Origin: Nicotiana tabacum
Lineage: Eukaryota; Streptophyta; Magnoliopsida; Solanales; Solanaceae
NCBI RefSeq assembly: GCF_000715075.1
Contig: NC_134085.1
Coordinates: forward strand, 138,150,060 to 138,214,059
Direction of reading: 5' to 3'
Length of the DNA: 64,000 nt
Shown here: one piece after another, positions 1 through 10,165 of the stretch
Position numbering within the stretch: position 1 is the first letter of the stretch
Layout of the letters: each line of letters begins with the position of its first letter
Made by a program: the position numbers and the translations under genes
The notes under the pieces: generated by a model
Database searches by the model: none
Seen by the model: the letters and a program-made list of their open reading frames with translations, nothing else
What the model was told of the DNA's origin: nothing

Positions 1-1780
1 CAGTTGTTTTGGTGTCATCGTACCTGCGGTGGGAGTGGCCACAGGTGCGAACTCACTTGTGTGACTTAAGCATTGTATAAGCGGAAAGGTCTATCCCAGG
101 CCTGGGGTCGCAGAAGCGGAAACCCTATGTAGATGCGGGTGCGCAGGTGTGCCCATGTTCTGCATGAGCGGGAGCACAAATGTGCGTTATCCTTTGCAAA
201 AGTGAATCTACCTAGCCTTAGTGGGAATCGCAATTGCGATGGATTTTTCCGCAGGTGTGACAGTATGCCCAGAGATGCAAAAATCGTTGGGCAGAAAAAG
301 GTATGTTCGAGGGTTTAATTCTATTCTTCATCAGTTGACCTAGAGAGCTTAGTTTGTGGCGATGTTTTGAGGGATTTTCAAGGAAATCATTGGGGTAAGT
401 GATTGTAACTTGGATTTGGATATTATACATGAATCCATTGTTATTTTCGTCATTTAATTAGTAATTTGAGTTGGACAATTTGAGGGAAAATTGTGAAACA
501 TCTTAGACCAAATTGTGGGGATTTGAAAGGCGATTTGAAGTCAGATTTGAGTATTCTTTGTATGGTTGAACTCGTTATCGAATGGGTATGAAGATTCTTT
601 CCATGCCTTTAGTTGAGTTTCCATAACATGTTATATTTATTAGTATTAGTCTATCTTCACATGCTTTACTTGATCATTAATACTTATCTTATCTCTTACT
701 TGGTAATTGTCTTTACATGTTTAGTTGAAGTTATTGTTCTCTTAATTCCTTATTCATTATTTAAACGTTGAGCTCTTTTACTTGGAGTTATTATTTCTTG
801 AAATATCTTATTATTGAATTTTACTGTTGAAATTATAAAGGCAATGATTCACATTGGGGTAAAGTTATAAAGTTGTTGAAATACCATTACTGTTGAACTA
901 TTCACTTCTGGCTTCTATTGTTGAGATCCTTGTATGTAATATGGTTGAGCCCTAGGCTATTTATTGCGGAAACACTATTATTGTTAACTTCTTTGGCAAG
1001 TTGTGGTATTGGGCACTTGAGGTGTAATTTTTGATATGTTGTGATATTGATACACATACGGTGATATAAGGATTGGGGTTGAAACGCATGCAGTAAGATA
1101 AGGTGGGCTTGATACGTGTGTTGATAGTAGGAGAACTACTTGAAGTCACGCGATGTGATAAGATGGGATAAAACACGGGTAGCTATTTTGGGGAAATGAT
1201 TTTCAAAAATCAATGCAAGGATCCTATGGTGATACAAGGAAAGATTGTGATTTGATTTGTGGAATGAGACTACAAGGCGGTACCTCGGTAGTGATTCTTT
1301 TTGATACCTTTCGTTACATCACTTGTGTTTTGTTGCATTGCTTCTTTGGCATTCTTATTAAGTGTATTCTTCCACGATGTCTTAATTGCCTTAGTTCGGT
1401 GTAGCGATTCTTGTTATATTTCTTTATTGTATCGTTTTCATTATTTTTCATTATGATACTGTCAAATACCTGTTCAGTTTTCTTATTTATTACAATAGGT
1501 GTCTTGACCTTGCCTCGTCACTACTCTACCGAGGTTAGGCTTGATACTTACTAGGTACCGTTGTGGTGTACTCATGCTATACTTCTGCACATCTTTTGTG
1601 CGGATCCGGGTACTTCATACCAGCCTAGGCACCGATGAGTCGAGCTTGGATCGGAGACTTCAAGGTATACATGTTGGTGTCCTTAGGCCTCGAAGTCACC
1701 CTCTATCTAGTTCTATTTTATTTTCCTTTTTATAGATATTTTTGTGTAGGGATGTTCATTATACTTTTGTAGAGCTTGCA
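1..1780 (+). mobile_element. Chromovirus-type LTR fragment, forward, cut by window start
   Basis: No credible gene is present. The segment reads as the inner and 3' part of a long LTR. At 118-290 it has clustered short GCG-rich words (GCAGAAGCGG, GCGGGTGCGC, CGCAATTGCGATG) like those in the three other chromovirus-type LTRs of this window. At 1513-1600 it carries the module CTCGTCACTACTCTACCGAG followed by TTAGGCTTGATACTTACTAG and a short hairpin, which recurs at 35888-35990 in LTR-S and in reverse at 39716-39830 and 47081-47190 in Chr-B. It stops at 1780, where a reverse LTR begins with TGTCACGACCC; TTGCA (1776-1780) could be one half of a target duplication but its partner is not in the window. 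Confidence 0.65.
1587..1601 (+). other. U-rich-loop hairpin in LTR
   Basis: GCACA (1587-1591) pairs with TGTGC (1597-1601) around loop TCTTT. Hairpins occupy the same place in the other chromovirus LTRs here, with different stems. Confidence 0.45.
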
Positions 1781-1988
1781 TGTCACGACCCAAATCTAAC
1801 TAACCGTGATGGCACCTAATTCAACCCACTAGGTAAGCCAATTATTAACTATCCAATTTAATAAGATTTATTAAGAGAAGAAATGATAATACAACTGCTT
1901 TTATACAAAGAATTTCCCAAGGACTGGTAGTACAAATCATGAACCTCTAAGATTTAGATTTTTACAAGACTGAACTGAAATAAGTACA
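1781..1988 (-). mobile_element. LTR-Z-type LTR end, reverse, interrupted
   Basis: Begins with TGTCACGACCC (the reverse of an LTR ending GGGTCGTGACA). It follows 37536-37742 closely, including GGTAGTACAAATCATGAAC and TCTAAGATTTAGA, so it is the 3' terminal 208 bp of the same LTR family in the - orientation. Similarity stops at 1988, exactly where an inverted Tat-type LTR starts with TGTCGACG. The rest of this LTR is not in the window. Confidence 0.7.
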
Positions 1989-3039
1989 TGTCGACGCCCC
2001 CTTTTTCTCTAACCGTGGGGTCAGAAATCGGGTATACGACATTGGGAGGACAACTCTATTCCCTTTCGAGAATTGGGTTTAGAAGTTGATGAGTCGCCAC
2101 CTAATGATTATAGTGCATTAGGAAACTTTTTAGAAGAGTTTGAGATGAAGAGACCAAGGATTAGGGTAAGGCTAGAAATTATCCCGAGGGGAAGGTGTTA
2201 GGCACCCCTCAGGATCTACAAGTGTGGTTCCCGGCCATGCTACAACTGTGACTTTACAAGTAAACAATCAAGGCTCAAATAAGGACTTGCATACAACATT
2301 GCAATTAGGTTGAAACTTATGAAAGTAAGTAGAAAGAGAGAAAGGATTTGAAAAGTTTAAACAACTCTAAAGGAAGCGAATAAAGAAAAGAGGGTCCTAG
2401 GTTTGTGATTAATATGGATCATTTCAATGCAATATCCAGCAATCACTCCTCAGAAGAGAGGTCGCACGTGATATTAGCGCACCGGTCATCATATCCATAT
2501 TCTACCCTTCCCACCCCGTTAAGGTATTAAAGCACAGAATGGTATCGTTACTTATTGCATGCTCCCAATCCTATCAATCTCGGAGGCATTGAGACTACTA
2601 ATCCTGAAGGGGAGGGAGTTGGGGCTTTTATGGTTTTAAAAGGATAAAATTCTAGGGCGACAAACAAAACACATAAAGCAGATATGGGAAAACACATAAC
2701 AGTTGAAAGGCTCAAATAAACCTCCTCAAGTCAGAAAAGCATAGAGTTTAGCATGTCTTACATGTACTAATTAGGTCTGAATTAAACTTAAAAAAATGCG
2801 TGAGGCAGACTGATTTATTACATACTTCAGATAAGAAATCCGAATCAGACCTGCCTGCTGGTTGGAATTGTCAAAGACTTATGCACTTATGGCTTTTACC
2901 CTAAAGCTTGCATGATATCTAATAATGCAAAGTATACTGATTTTAATGAAAATCTTTACTGATTTTAGAAAAAGGGATCTACAAATTTTAAGACGGGTTT
3001 TAGATTCGAAACGAGGCTGATTCAATTAACTGATCCTAT

Positions 3040-3420
3040 AGGCAAGGTTTCTAAGTGTCATTGATCTTAAACAGTTGCAAGAATCCTATAGACATGATAT
3101 CTAAGCGTTACTGATTTTAAACGTTTATAGAAGTGCAAAAGCCCTATAGGCCTGGTGTCTAAAATACTGATTGTTATTTAAACCTATATACACGTTTGCC
3201 TAATGATAGATGCATATGCAGAATACAGAAAGTCCAATAGGCATGGTGTCTATATGAGAATGCAGAAAATCTTATGGACATGGTATCTATGTGAGAATGC
3301 AGAGTTTCAATGATTTATAAAATGCAGAACTTTAAAACATAGCAATTCCTATAGGCATGATCTCTAGATGAGATGCAGAATTTTATAAATGATAACCCCT
3401 ATACCACACTTTTCCACTAG
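3040..3420 (-). repeat. Degenerate short repeat inside inverted Tat LTR
   Basis: Repeated words 'tataggcatggtgtctat' and 'gagaatgcagaa' recur at irregular spacing of about 50-60 bp. The same repeat, opposite strand, lies at 55930-56540 in the Tat-B LTR, so it is a property of the LTR family (R/U5 side). Confidence 0.6.
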
Positions 3421-4482
3421 CCGACCCCAAATGTTTATTACAAGATTATTACAAACCAGAATTGATAAAAGAAAAATAAAATAAAATTACATCAGAAAAC
3501 TAAAAGTCTCAACCAAGGAGAGCCTGATTCGTACTTCTGTCTGAAGCATGAAGTAAACCAACTCCAAAGATCAAGTTCCAAAGCCTTTCTCTTATTTGGG
3601 ATGTGTCAAAGTTCCAAAGAGTCTCAAAGGGGCTCGGGGAAATGCTTACACCCCAAATATATTTCAAAATCAAGGACATAGTGTAGTGTGGAAGGGCCAG
3701 CCCTCAAATGTCCAAGTTCAGAGGGAACTCAAGGTCCCAAAGCAAGGCTCATAGGAGAGGGGGGCAGAACTTAAAATCTAAGAGTAGGTGCAAGTGCAGG
3801 GGAGGGGGAGTGATAAGCTAGTGGTCATGCCAAGCAACTTGAAGTACTGGCACACCCCTGACCAACTTGTCATTTCAAGTTGAGGAGTTAGGGCTTACTG
3901 AAAGCCAGGCTCAGGCCTGGGCAACCATTTAAGAGGCTACCAGATCATGAGCCTTAACTCAGCATACATAGGGGTAAGGGTAGGGGATTCATAACAGAAA
4001 CATTAGACAAAGGAAAAGTGGGTAAAGGACATGATCAGCAATAAAACATACTGACACCATTTACTTGGGGTTAAAATTCCGTTCATGGACAACAACTCAT
4101 GTTGCCATGCCCTGAATCCCCATTTACAAACACATAGAGGGTAAAGGTATAGGGATCAAGCATTCGCAAGAAAGTAAAGCAAACAGCAGCATATGAACAT
4201 GTCAAGCTTTGCAGGTAATAGGCATAGATGTAAAGGTTCTAAGTAAACACATTAGGATGATTTCTAGGGACTGAATCAAGACATACCAATAAAAGAGCGA
4301 GAGCAGGATGCAAAGACAAAGTAGTAGTAGTATATTAGCCTTGACTTTCACCCAGCTAATAATAAGCAGGAGCAGAGAACAGCAGTAGAGAAGAGAGCAA
4401 GAGGGAATGCAGGTTTTGAAAGTAGTAGTAGTGTGTAAGAGTATTCAATTCGAAGTGTGTTGTAAAAAGTGTTGAATTGTCC

Positions 4483-4490
4483 CTTTTATA
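4483..4490 (-). promoter_or_regulatory. TATA box of inverted Tat LTR
   Basis: TATAAAAG on the - strand within 'gcactataaaaggg', matching the Tat-B LTR TATA (54950-54957) in position and context. On the - strand transcription would start about 25-30 nt downstream, near 4455, and run leftward. Confidence 0.5.
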
Positions 4491-5041
4491 GTGCAGAGAA
4501 GAAAGTAAGAAAGGTAAGAAAATAGTTTACAATCAATCACATAGAATTTCCCTTCAGCTAAGAGATTTGATTTCAAACGGGTAGAAGATAGTTAAGGAAA
4601 GAATTTGATCAGAATCTTTTCCAAAGTTGTACAAGAAGGGAAAATACATAGGAACTATTTAAGGAAAGAGTTTGATAGCAACATGGTTTGTGCAAATAAG
4701 GAAAGGCAATCAATCAACAGTCAGTAGAATCAGAATTTGAGTTTTGGTATGAATGAACCCAACCAAAAAAGGTGAAGAAAGGTTTAATGAAAGAAAATCA
4801 GTAACAATCAATCAAATCCCATTAGAGGATTTCAGAATCAATCAATTAGTAGTTGGCAAAACCCCTTTGAAGAAAGAATTCCTCATATATAAACCACACA
4901 AACATGTCAAACAAAAAAGAACTGTCATGCTAATTAGAAAGAATCTAGTATAGAAAAGTTCAGAGTTATAAACAAAGAGGCTCAAATTCAGTACTTAGAC
5001 TCAAACTTAGTTTGAGAAAATCCAGGGTTCCATAATAGAAC

Positions 5042-5971
5042 CCTAGTCCGAGAACGAGATTAAACGGTCGATTCCCCGAGGAAGAGGTTCGTCAAATTTG
5101 GAGTGAGTGTCAATATCTGATGGCAAACACTTAAAAGACCTCATCTCGAAGATTTCGCCAAGTCGTCCCAAGAGCAGTGGGATTGGTTAGCAAAGGAAGA
5201 AAGCTATCGGGTTGAGATTGGTAAATTAAAGCAACAAGTCGAGAGTCTGAAATTCGAGAGTCGTGTACAGGTTACCGAGGATCAAGGTGAAAAGAATAGA
5301 CTAGCCAGATAAAATGACGCTCTTAAAGCCCAAGTCCGACAGTTGAAGATAACCATCGAAAAGCAACCGAGGAGCCAATCCGATGAACAATTGGTAAAAA
5401 GATTGGAAAGCGAAGTCAGAGAATGGCGGGATGAGCTAGGAAAAGCTGAAAATGTCATGGCAGAACTCAAACACAATGGGCGACAAGAACCGAAGAGCGT
5501 CACCAATACTTGAATCAGTTGAAGAGGGACCATGAGAAAATTGTTTCCAATTTAAAGAGAAAAGTAGTTGCCCTTGAAGGTAGAGCGGTTAGGCAGGCTA
5601 GAGACTTCGAAACTGAGAGCGGACATTGTTACAACTTGTTAGCCCAAATGGAGGCAGAAGTGCAACAGCTGCAAGACCAGCACTTGCAAGACTCCCGAGC
5701 TTTAAAGACGTGCAGCGATCAGATAAGACGCTTGCTCATAGAAAAGAAGCAAACAAAAGACAGGATTAGAGCCATTGCTCATGCTATTGTCAGGAGATGC
5801 CGGGTTTGTGAAGACATGACCCGTACTACTTTTATCTCAGCAGTGATGATCTATGTGAAGCGAACCATGAATGAGTTAGAGCAGCTTGAAAGGGATTTGG
5901 ATCCTAGACCCGCGGCGAGGCCGAACGACGCCCCGCAGATACCTAAGTTTGAAGCACTAGAATATGCATAG
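5042..5971 (+). pseudogene. Tat-A ORF1 remnant (coiled-coil part)
   Basis: Corresponds to the C-terminal half of the extra ORF that precedes gag in Tat/Ogre elements; the N-terminal domain seen in Tat-B at 58228 is missing, removed at the junction with the inverted LTR. The longest open part, 5510-5971, gives 153 residues rich in Lys, Glu, Gln and Leu with heptad-like spacing (LKRDHEKIVSNLKRK, LEQLERDLD), so a coiled coil is likely. Upstream parts are in other frames: about 5045-5129, then 5130-5475 with an in-frame TAA at 5310-5312, then a shift near 5478. Function of ORF1 proteins is not established. The call rests on position and on resemblance to Tat-B 59340-59817. Confidence 0.65.
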
Positions 5972-6495
5972 TCCGTGTCTTTGAGTGTCTACCATGTCGA
6001 GTCAGTCTTTTGTACGTCCGGATTGAGTATGTTTGCAGCTTAGAGTTTTTGTTTGCTTTCAGATTGCGTTTGTTAGTTTCTTTCCAAAACAAAAGATGTC
6101 GAGTTTGTAAGAGTCTGTTTATTAATGAAAGTTGAGCATTTTATTTCCACCCATATTTTTACATTTATCTGCACGAACTACGCTTGGTCTGATTCGTGCG
6201 AGGTCACGATACGTAGGCAATCTCTATAGGATTCGACCGTAATTTAAAAAAAAAAAAGAAGAATATATATTTGTCAGAGCAAAAATAAGCTGGGATGATG
6301 CATGAGGTCAGAGCAAAAGCATGTTAGAAATGATTAAATGCCTAGGAGCATTGCATCCCCCTAACGTGCAATTACAATATCTGTTAAGACTCTAACACTG
6401 ACAAGTTTGTTGTTTTTCCAATATCAGTTAGTTGTTAGAGCGTACTGGCACCGTACCATTATCAAACAAGATCAAAAGGTCCTATACCAGAAAGC
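5972..6495 (+). other. Tat-A ORF1-gag spacer
   Basis: About 520 bp without a gene. It holds an A-run (6244-6256) and, at 6175-6224, the first of three copies of a stem-loop module described separately. Confidence 0.6.
6175..6224 (+). other. Structured module copy 1 of 3
   Basis: Outer stem CTACG (6178-6182) with CGTAG (6212-6216); inner hairpin CGTG (6195-6198) with CACG (6205-6208). Shares the bulge CTTGGTCTGATT and the 3' word TACGTAGGCAATC with copies 2 and 3. Confidence 0.5.
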
Positions 6496-8400
6496 ATGAC
6501 TGGGTCAGACAACAGCATTGAGTCAGAAAAAACGGCCAATCAGATGCTGAAGGAAGCCCTGGAGAAAATGGAAAAAATGAGGCTAGAAATGAATGAAATG
6601 CAGATAGCCTTAGCTAGAGCCCAGAAGGGGCAAGAACTACCCGTTACTCCTACCCTCCAACCAGTACACACGCCGGAATACCCCTCTCCCGGTCCTTCAA
6701 CAAGTTTCCCAAGCCATCACTATTATCAGGGAAGAGAGGCTTATGATTCCCAAGCTCCACCTCCCACTCAAAACCCTCATCCGCCAAATGTTCCCGTCTT
6801 TGTGGCACCTCCCCCAGCTCCACTACATAGATCATCCAGTGAGCCGCTATTCCAAGCTCACGACACCCAATATTACCCTCCCGAACCCACTTTCAAAGCG
6901 CCTGAGCCATATACCTCCTCTCCCCATTTTGAAATCCCGGGAGAAGTTGAGAAACCAGTTAAGAATGCAGAACAAGAGGAGGTGATTCGTAAAGTCAAAA
7001 GCCTGGAGCAATCCTTCAGGAACATGCATGGTTTAGGAAACCAAGTTAGTGTCGCATACAAAGATTTGTGCCCTTTTCCTGATGTACAGTTGCCTGCGGG
7101 GTTTAAAATGCTGAAGTTTGACTTATATGAGGGGCACGGTGACCCAGTAGCCCATCTGCGTGGTTTTTGTAGCAAAATGAGAGGGGCTGGGGGAAAAGAT
7201 GAGTTGTTGATAGCATATTTCGGGCAAAGCCTGAGCGGGTCAGCGCTAGAATGGTACACGAGGCAAGACCCCGGCCGATGGTATACATGGGATGATTTGG
7301 CCCAGGCATTCATCGGCCATTTTCAATATAACCTCGAAATAGTCCCTGATCGTCTGTCATTGTTGAAACTAGAAAAGAAGCCTGGGGAAAGTTTTAGAGA
7401 GTTTGGTTTCCGCTGGAGGGAACAAGCTGCAAGGGTTGATCCTCCCATGCGGGAAAGTGAGATGGTAGATTACTTCTTGCAAACATTGGAACCTACCTAT
7501 TTTGGTCATCTAGTGACATCTGTCGGGAAGTCGTTTAATGAAGTGGTAAAGATGGGAGCCATGATTGAAGAAGGATTGAAATCTAACAAGATCTTGAGCT
7601 ACTCGGCTTTGAAAGCAACCACCCAGGCCATCCAAAGCGGTACTGGTGGTGTGCTGGGAAAGAAGAAGAAAGAAGAAGTTGCTGCAGTTGAAGCTAATGT
7701 TTGGTCCAGGCACAATAACCGTCCACTCTACTACAACCAACCCAGACCCCATCACCCAAACTATCAATATACCTCATATGGTCCACCGCAACACTATTAT
7801 CCACCACCAGAACCACAATTTTCTATTCACCACGCCCAGACCTACACTCAACCCCCAGTGCACTCGCAATGGCGTACACCAAGTCCCCAAAATACACAGC
7901 CACACCCACAAAACACCTATCCACCTCCCAGGGCTAACAGACCAGGAACCAGCTTTCGCCCAAACCAAGCTTTTAGAAATGAGAAGGCCCCAAACAAAAA
8001 AACATTTACTCCGCTGGGAGAATCTTACACTTCTCTTTTCCACAGATTGAAACAGTTGGGGATGCTGACCCCAGTTGAATCCAAAGCACCAAATCCTCTT
8101 CCCAGAAACCTGGACCACTCTGTTAGCTGCGAGTATTGCTCAAGGATGCCGGAGCACGATACTGAAAAATGTTGGAAGTTGAAAAACGCAATCCAAGAGC
8201 TCATTGATAATCGTCGTATTGAGGTACAGGCTCCAGAGGCCCCAAACATCAATCAAAATCCGTTACCAGCGCATTATGAGGCCAACATGATCGAACTGAT
8301 ACATAAGGGGGCAGAGCCTAAGAAACCTTCGCAGGTGTTTATGGTGATTCGTTCTACGGAAACCAAAGAAAAGACAGTGAGTGCAAGGCCAGTGGTTTAG
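6496..8400 (+). CDS. gag: Tat-A gag (capsid/nucleocapsid) protein
   Basis: 634 residues from the first ATG; the reading frame is open throughout. Layout: N-terminal acidic/Met-rich helix (residues 1-50); Pro/Ser/Tyr-rich linker (50-150); retrotransposon gag (capsid) domain at about 236-345 with SGSALEWYTRQDP, FREFGFRWREQA and YFLQTLEP; Pro/Gln/His-rich linker (400-500); and a Cys/His cluster C-x2-C-x5-H-x4-C at 545-559 (CEYCSRMPEHDTEKC), the zinc-knuckle equivalent of Tat gag. The protein would form the cytoplasmic particle and bind the element RNA. The frame continues without shift into protease after a single TAG at 8398-8400, so this stop is probably a nonsense mutation in a gag-protease polyprotein rather than the natural end. 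Family assignment is firm; the original stop is inference. Confidence 0.85.
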   Translation: MTGSDNSIESEKTANQMLKEALEKMEKMRLEMNEMQIALARAQKGQELPVTPTLQPVHTPEYPSPGPSTSFPSHHYYQGREAYDSQAPPPTQNPHPPNVPVFVAPPPAPLHRSSSEPLFQAHDTQYYPPEPTFKAPEPYTSSPHFEIPGEVEKPVKNAEQEEVIRKVKSLEQSFRNMHGLGNQVSVAYKDLCPFPDVQLPAGFKMLKFDLYEGHGDPVAHLRGFCSKMRGAGGKDELLIAYFGQSLSGSALEWYTRQDPGRWYTWDDLAQAFIGHFQYNLEIVPDRLSLLKLEKKPGESFREFGFRWREQAARVDPPMRESEMVDYFLQTLEPTYFGHLVTSVGKSFNEVVKMGAMIEEGLKSNKILSYSALKATTQAIQSGTGGVLGKKKKEEVAAVEANVWSRHNNRPLYYNQPRPHHPNYQYTSYGPPQHYYPPPEPQFSIHHAQTYTQPPVHSQWRTPSPQNTQPHPQNTYPPPRANRPGTSFRPNQAFRNEKAPNKKTFTPLGESYTSLFHRLKQLGMLTPVESKAPNPLPRNLDHSVSCEYCSRMPEHDTEKCWKLKNAIQELIDNRRIEVQAPEAPNINQNPLPAHYEANMIELIHKGAEPKKPSQVFMVIRSTETKEKTVSARPVV

Positions 8401-10005
8401 TTAAAAGCAGTAGAAGACAAGCCAGTGCTAGTAATGGGAAAGGGACCGTTTGTGGCCGAGAAAAAGCAGGAGTCAGTCAAGATAGTGGTACCAAGGTCAG
8501 TATCCACGCCCGTGGTGGTTGTGAATGGAGTCTATATAGAGCCGGTTGTCATAAAACCGGTAGTCCAGTTACCCATGGTTGATAGCAAAGCCGTACCCTG
8601 GAAATATGACAAAGTAGTGGTGACATACAAAGGAAAGGAAATTGAGGAAGAAAGTTGTGAAGCACAGGGACTGACCCGGTCAGGACGTTGTTTCGCCCCT
8701 GAAGAGTTGAGAAAAGCTAAGGGCGCAAAAGACAATCCAGTGCCAGTTAAAAAAGCTGTAACGGAAGAGGAAGCGGAAGAGTTTCTGAAAAAGATGAAAG
8801 GACAAGATTATTCCATTGTTGATCAACTGAGAAAAACACCGGCCCAAATCTCGTTGTTGTCATTATTAATTCACTCTGATGAGCATTGCCGAGCTTTAAT
8901 GAAGATATTGAATGAGGCTCATGTGCCTGACAAAATCTCAGTAAACCATTTAGAGACAATTGCCAACAAGATCTTTGAAATGAACAGGATAGCATTTTCT
9001 GATGATGAATTGCCTATGGAAGGCACAGAACACAACAAGCCTCTCTATTTGACGGTCAAATGTGAAGGTTCAATGGTTACTCGGGCACTAATCGATAACG
9101 GGTCGAGCGCTAATATTTGCACGTTATCCATATTGAACAAGTTAAAGATTGATGAGGATAGAATCCGCAAAAATAGCATTTGTGTTCGAGGGTTCGATGG
9201 AGGGGGAAAAAACACAGTAGGGGATATTGTACTCGAATTGACTATTGGCCCAGTCGAGTTCACGATGGAATTTCAGGTGTTGGATGCTGCAGTATCCTAT
9301 AATCTTTTGTTGGGTCGACCGTGGATTCATGCGGCAAAAGTCGTGCCCTCCACACTGCACCAAATGATCAAATTCGAGTGGGACAGACAAGAAATTGTGT
9401 TACATGGGGAAGATCCCACATGCGCCGTGAATGATGCCATTGTACCCTTTATAGAGACCGAAGATGATAAGGGGCCATGGGTGTATCAGATCCTCGACAC
9501 GGTTCCGGTGAGCAGGTTGCTTGAGGGTAAAAGCATGCCATGTCCCAGGGTGTCAGCTACGACCGTCATGGTAGTGTCAGAAATGTTGAATAACGGGTTC
9601 GTGCCCGGGAAGGGTTTGGGGGTTGAACTGCAGGGCATTACTCAACCTGTGTCTTTGCCCAAAAATTTGGAAACCTTCGGGTTAGGGTTCAAACCAACAG
9701 CGGCAGATGTCAGAAAGGCCCGTAAATTGAAGAAGAAAGCTTGGGTGCTCCCTAAACCAATTCCTCGATTGTCCAGGTCCTTCGTCAGGCCGAATATCAA
9801 GAAACAGTCATTGGCAAAGATATCGGGTTCGTTAGTTGAGGCGGATGGGAATTTGGATAAGGTGTTTGAGAAAGTATTTGTTGAAGTAAACATGGTTGAG
9901 GCCGGGGAAGGGTCAAGCAGAGCAGACATACAGTACATCGGACCACGTGCTAACATCAGCAATTGGGAAGCTACTCCTCTTCCAGTTCGGAGGGAGTCGT
10001 GGTAG
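8401..10005 (+). pseudogene. pro: Tat-A protease with G-patch, severed from gag by TAG
   Basis: Same frame as gag, directly after TAG 8398-8400; first ATG at 8425, giving 526 residues. The aspartic protease core has ALIDNGSSANICTL with catalytic Asp at 9094-9096, and the flap/second motif YNLLLGRPWIHAAKVVPS at about 9298-9350. At about 9568-9700 follows a Gly-rich G-patch: MLNNGFVPGKGLG, ELQGITQPV, FGLGFKP. Protease releases mature gag, RT and integrase; a G-patch after the protease is known from other retroelements and is thought to bind nucleic acid. The stop at 10003-10005 is followed by a short spacer and pol in another frame. No internal break, but expression depends on reading through 8398 or starting at 8425. 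Confidence 0.8.
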
Positions 10006-10165
10006 TGGGTTTTGTTTTCCTTTTTGTCACCTGGATTATTCCAGGGTTTGTAATCCAGTTGTTATGTTCCGTCCGTTTGGATGAGTTAAAACCTTGTTGT
10101 CTTTACGTTTAATGAAATGCAATTTTCTTCATCCCTAATTCTCTTTCCATTTTCGTTTCTTTTCT
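10006..10165 (+). other. Protease-pol spacer, possible intron
   Basis: T-rich (GTTTTGTTTTCC, TTTCGTTTCTTTTCTTTG). Protease is in frame 1 and pol in frame 2. Ogre elements are known to splice an intron between protease and RT; a donor-like GTAGTG occurs at the protease stop, but I see no clean acceptor. Tat-B has a matching AT-rich gap at 63631-63788. Confidence 0.4.

Larger units (their letters stand above)
1989..5035 (-). mobile_element. Inverted, 5'-truncated Tat-B-type LTR
   Basis: Reverse complement of much of the Tat-B LTR at about 54300-57515. Shared landmarks in inverted order: the LTR end with GAGTCGCCACCTAATGATTA and GGTGTTAGGCACCCCTCAGG (2088-2215), matching 57295-57420; the GGCCAGCCCTCAAATGTCC stretch (about 3695), matching about 55595; the 'tataggcatggtgtctat' repeats (about 3040-3400), matching 55930-56540; and the promoter TATA (4483-4490), matching 54950. 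It starts with TG at 1989, preceded by GTACA. The U3 part is about 1.8 kb shorter than in Tat-B and runs directly into the Tat-A ORF1 remnant near 5035. No primer site lies to the left. The right edge is uncertain by about 40 bp. Confidence 0.75.

Noticed and set aside
9642..9962. Reverse-strand frames across gag, protease and pol of Tat-A
   Set aside because: Shadows of the real + strand coding sequence.
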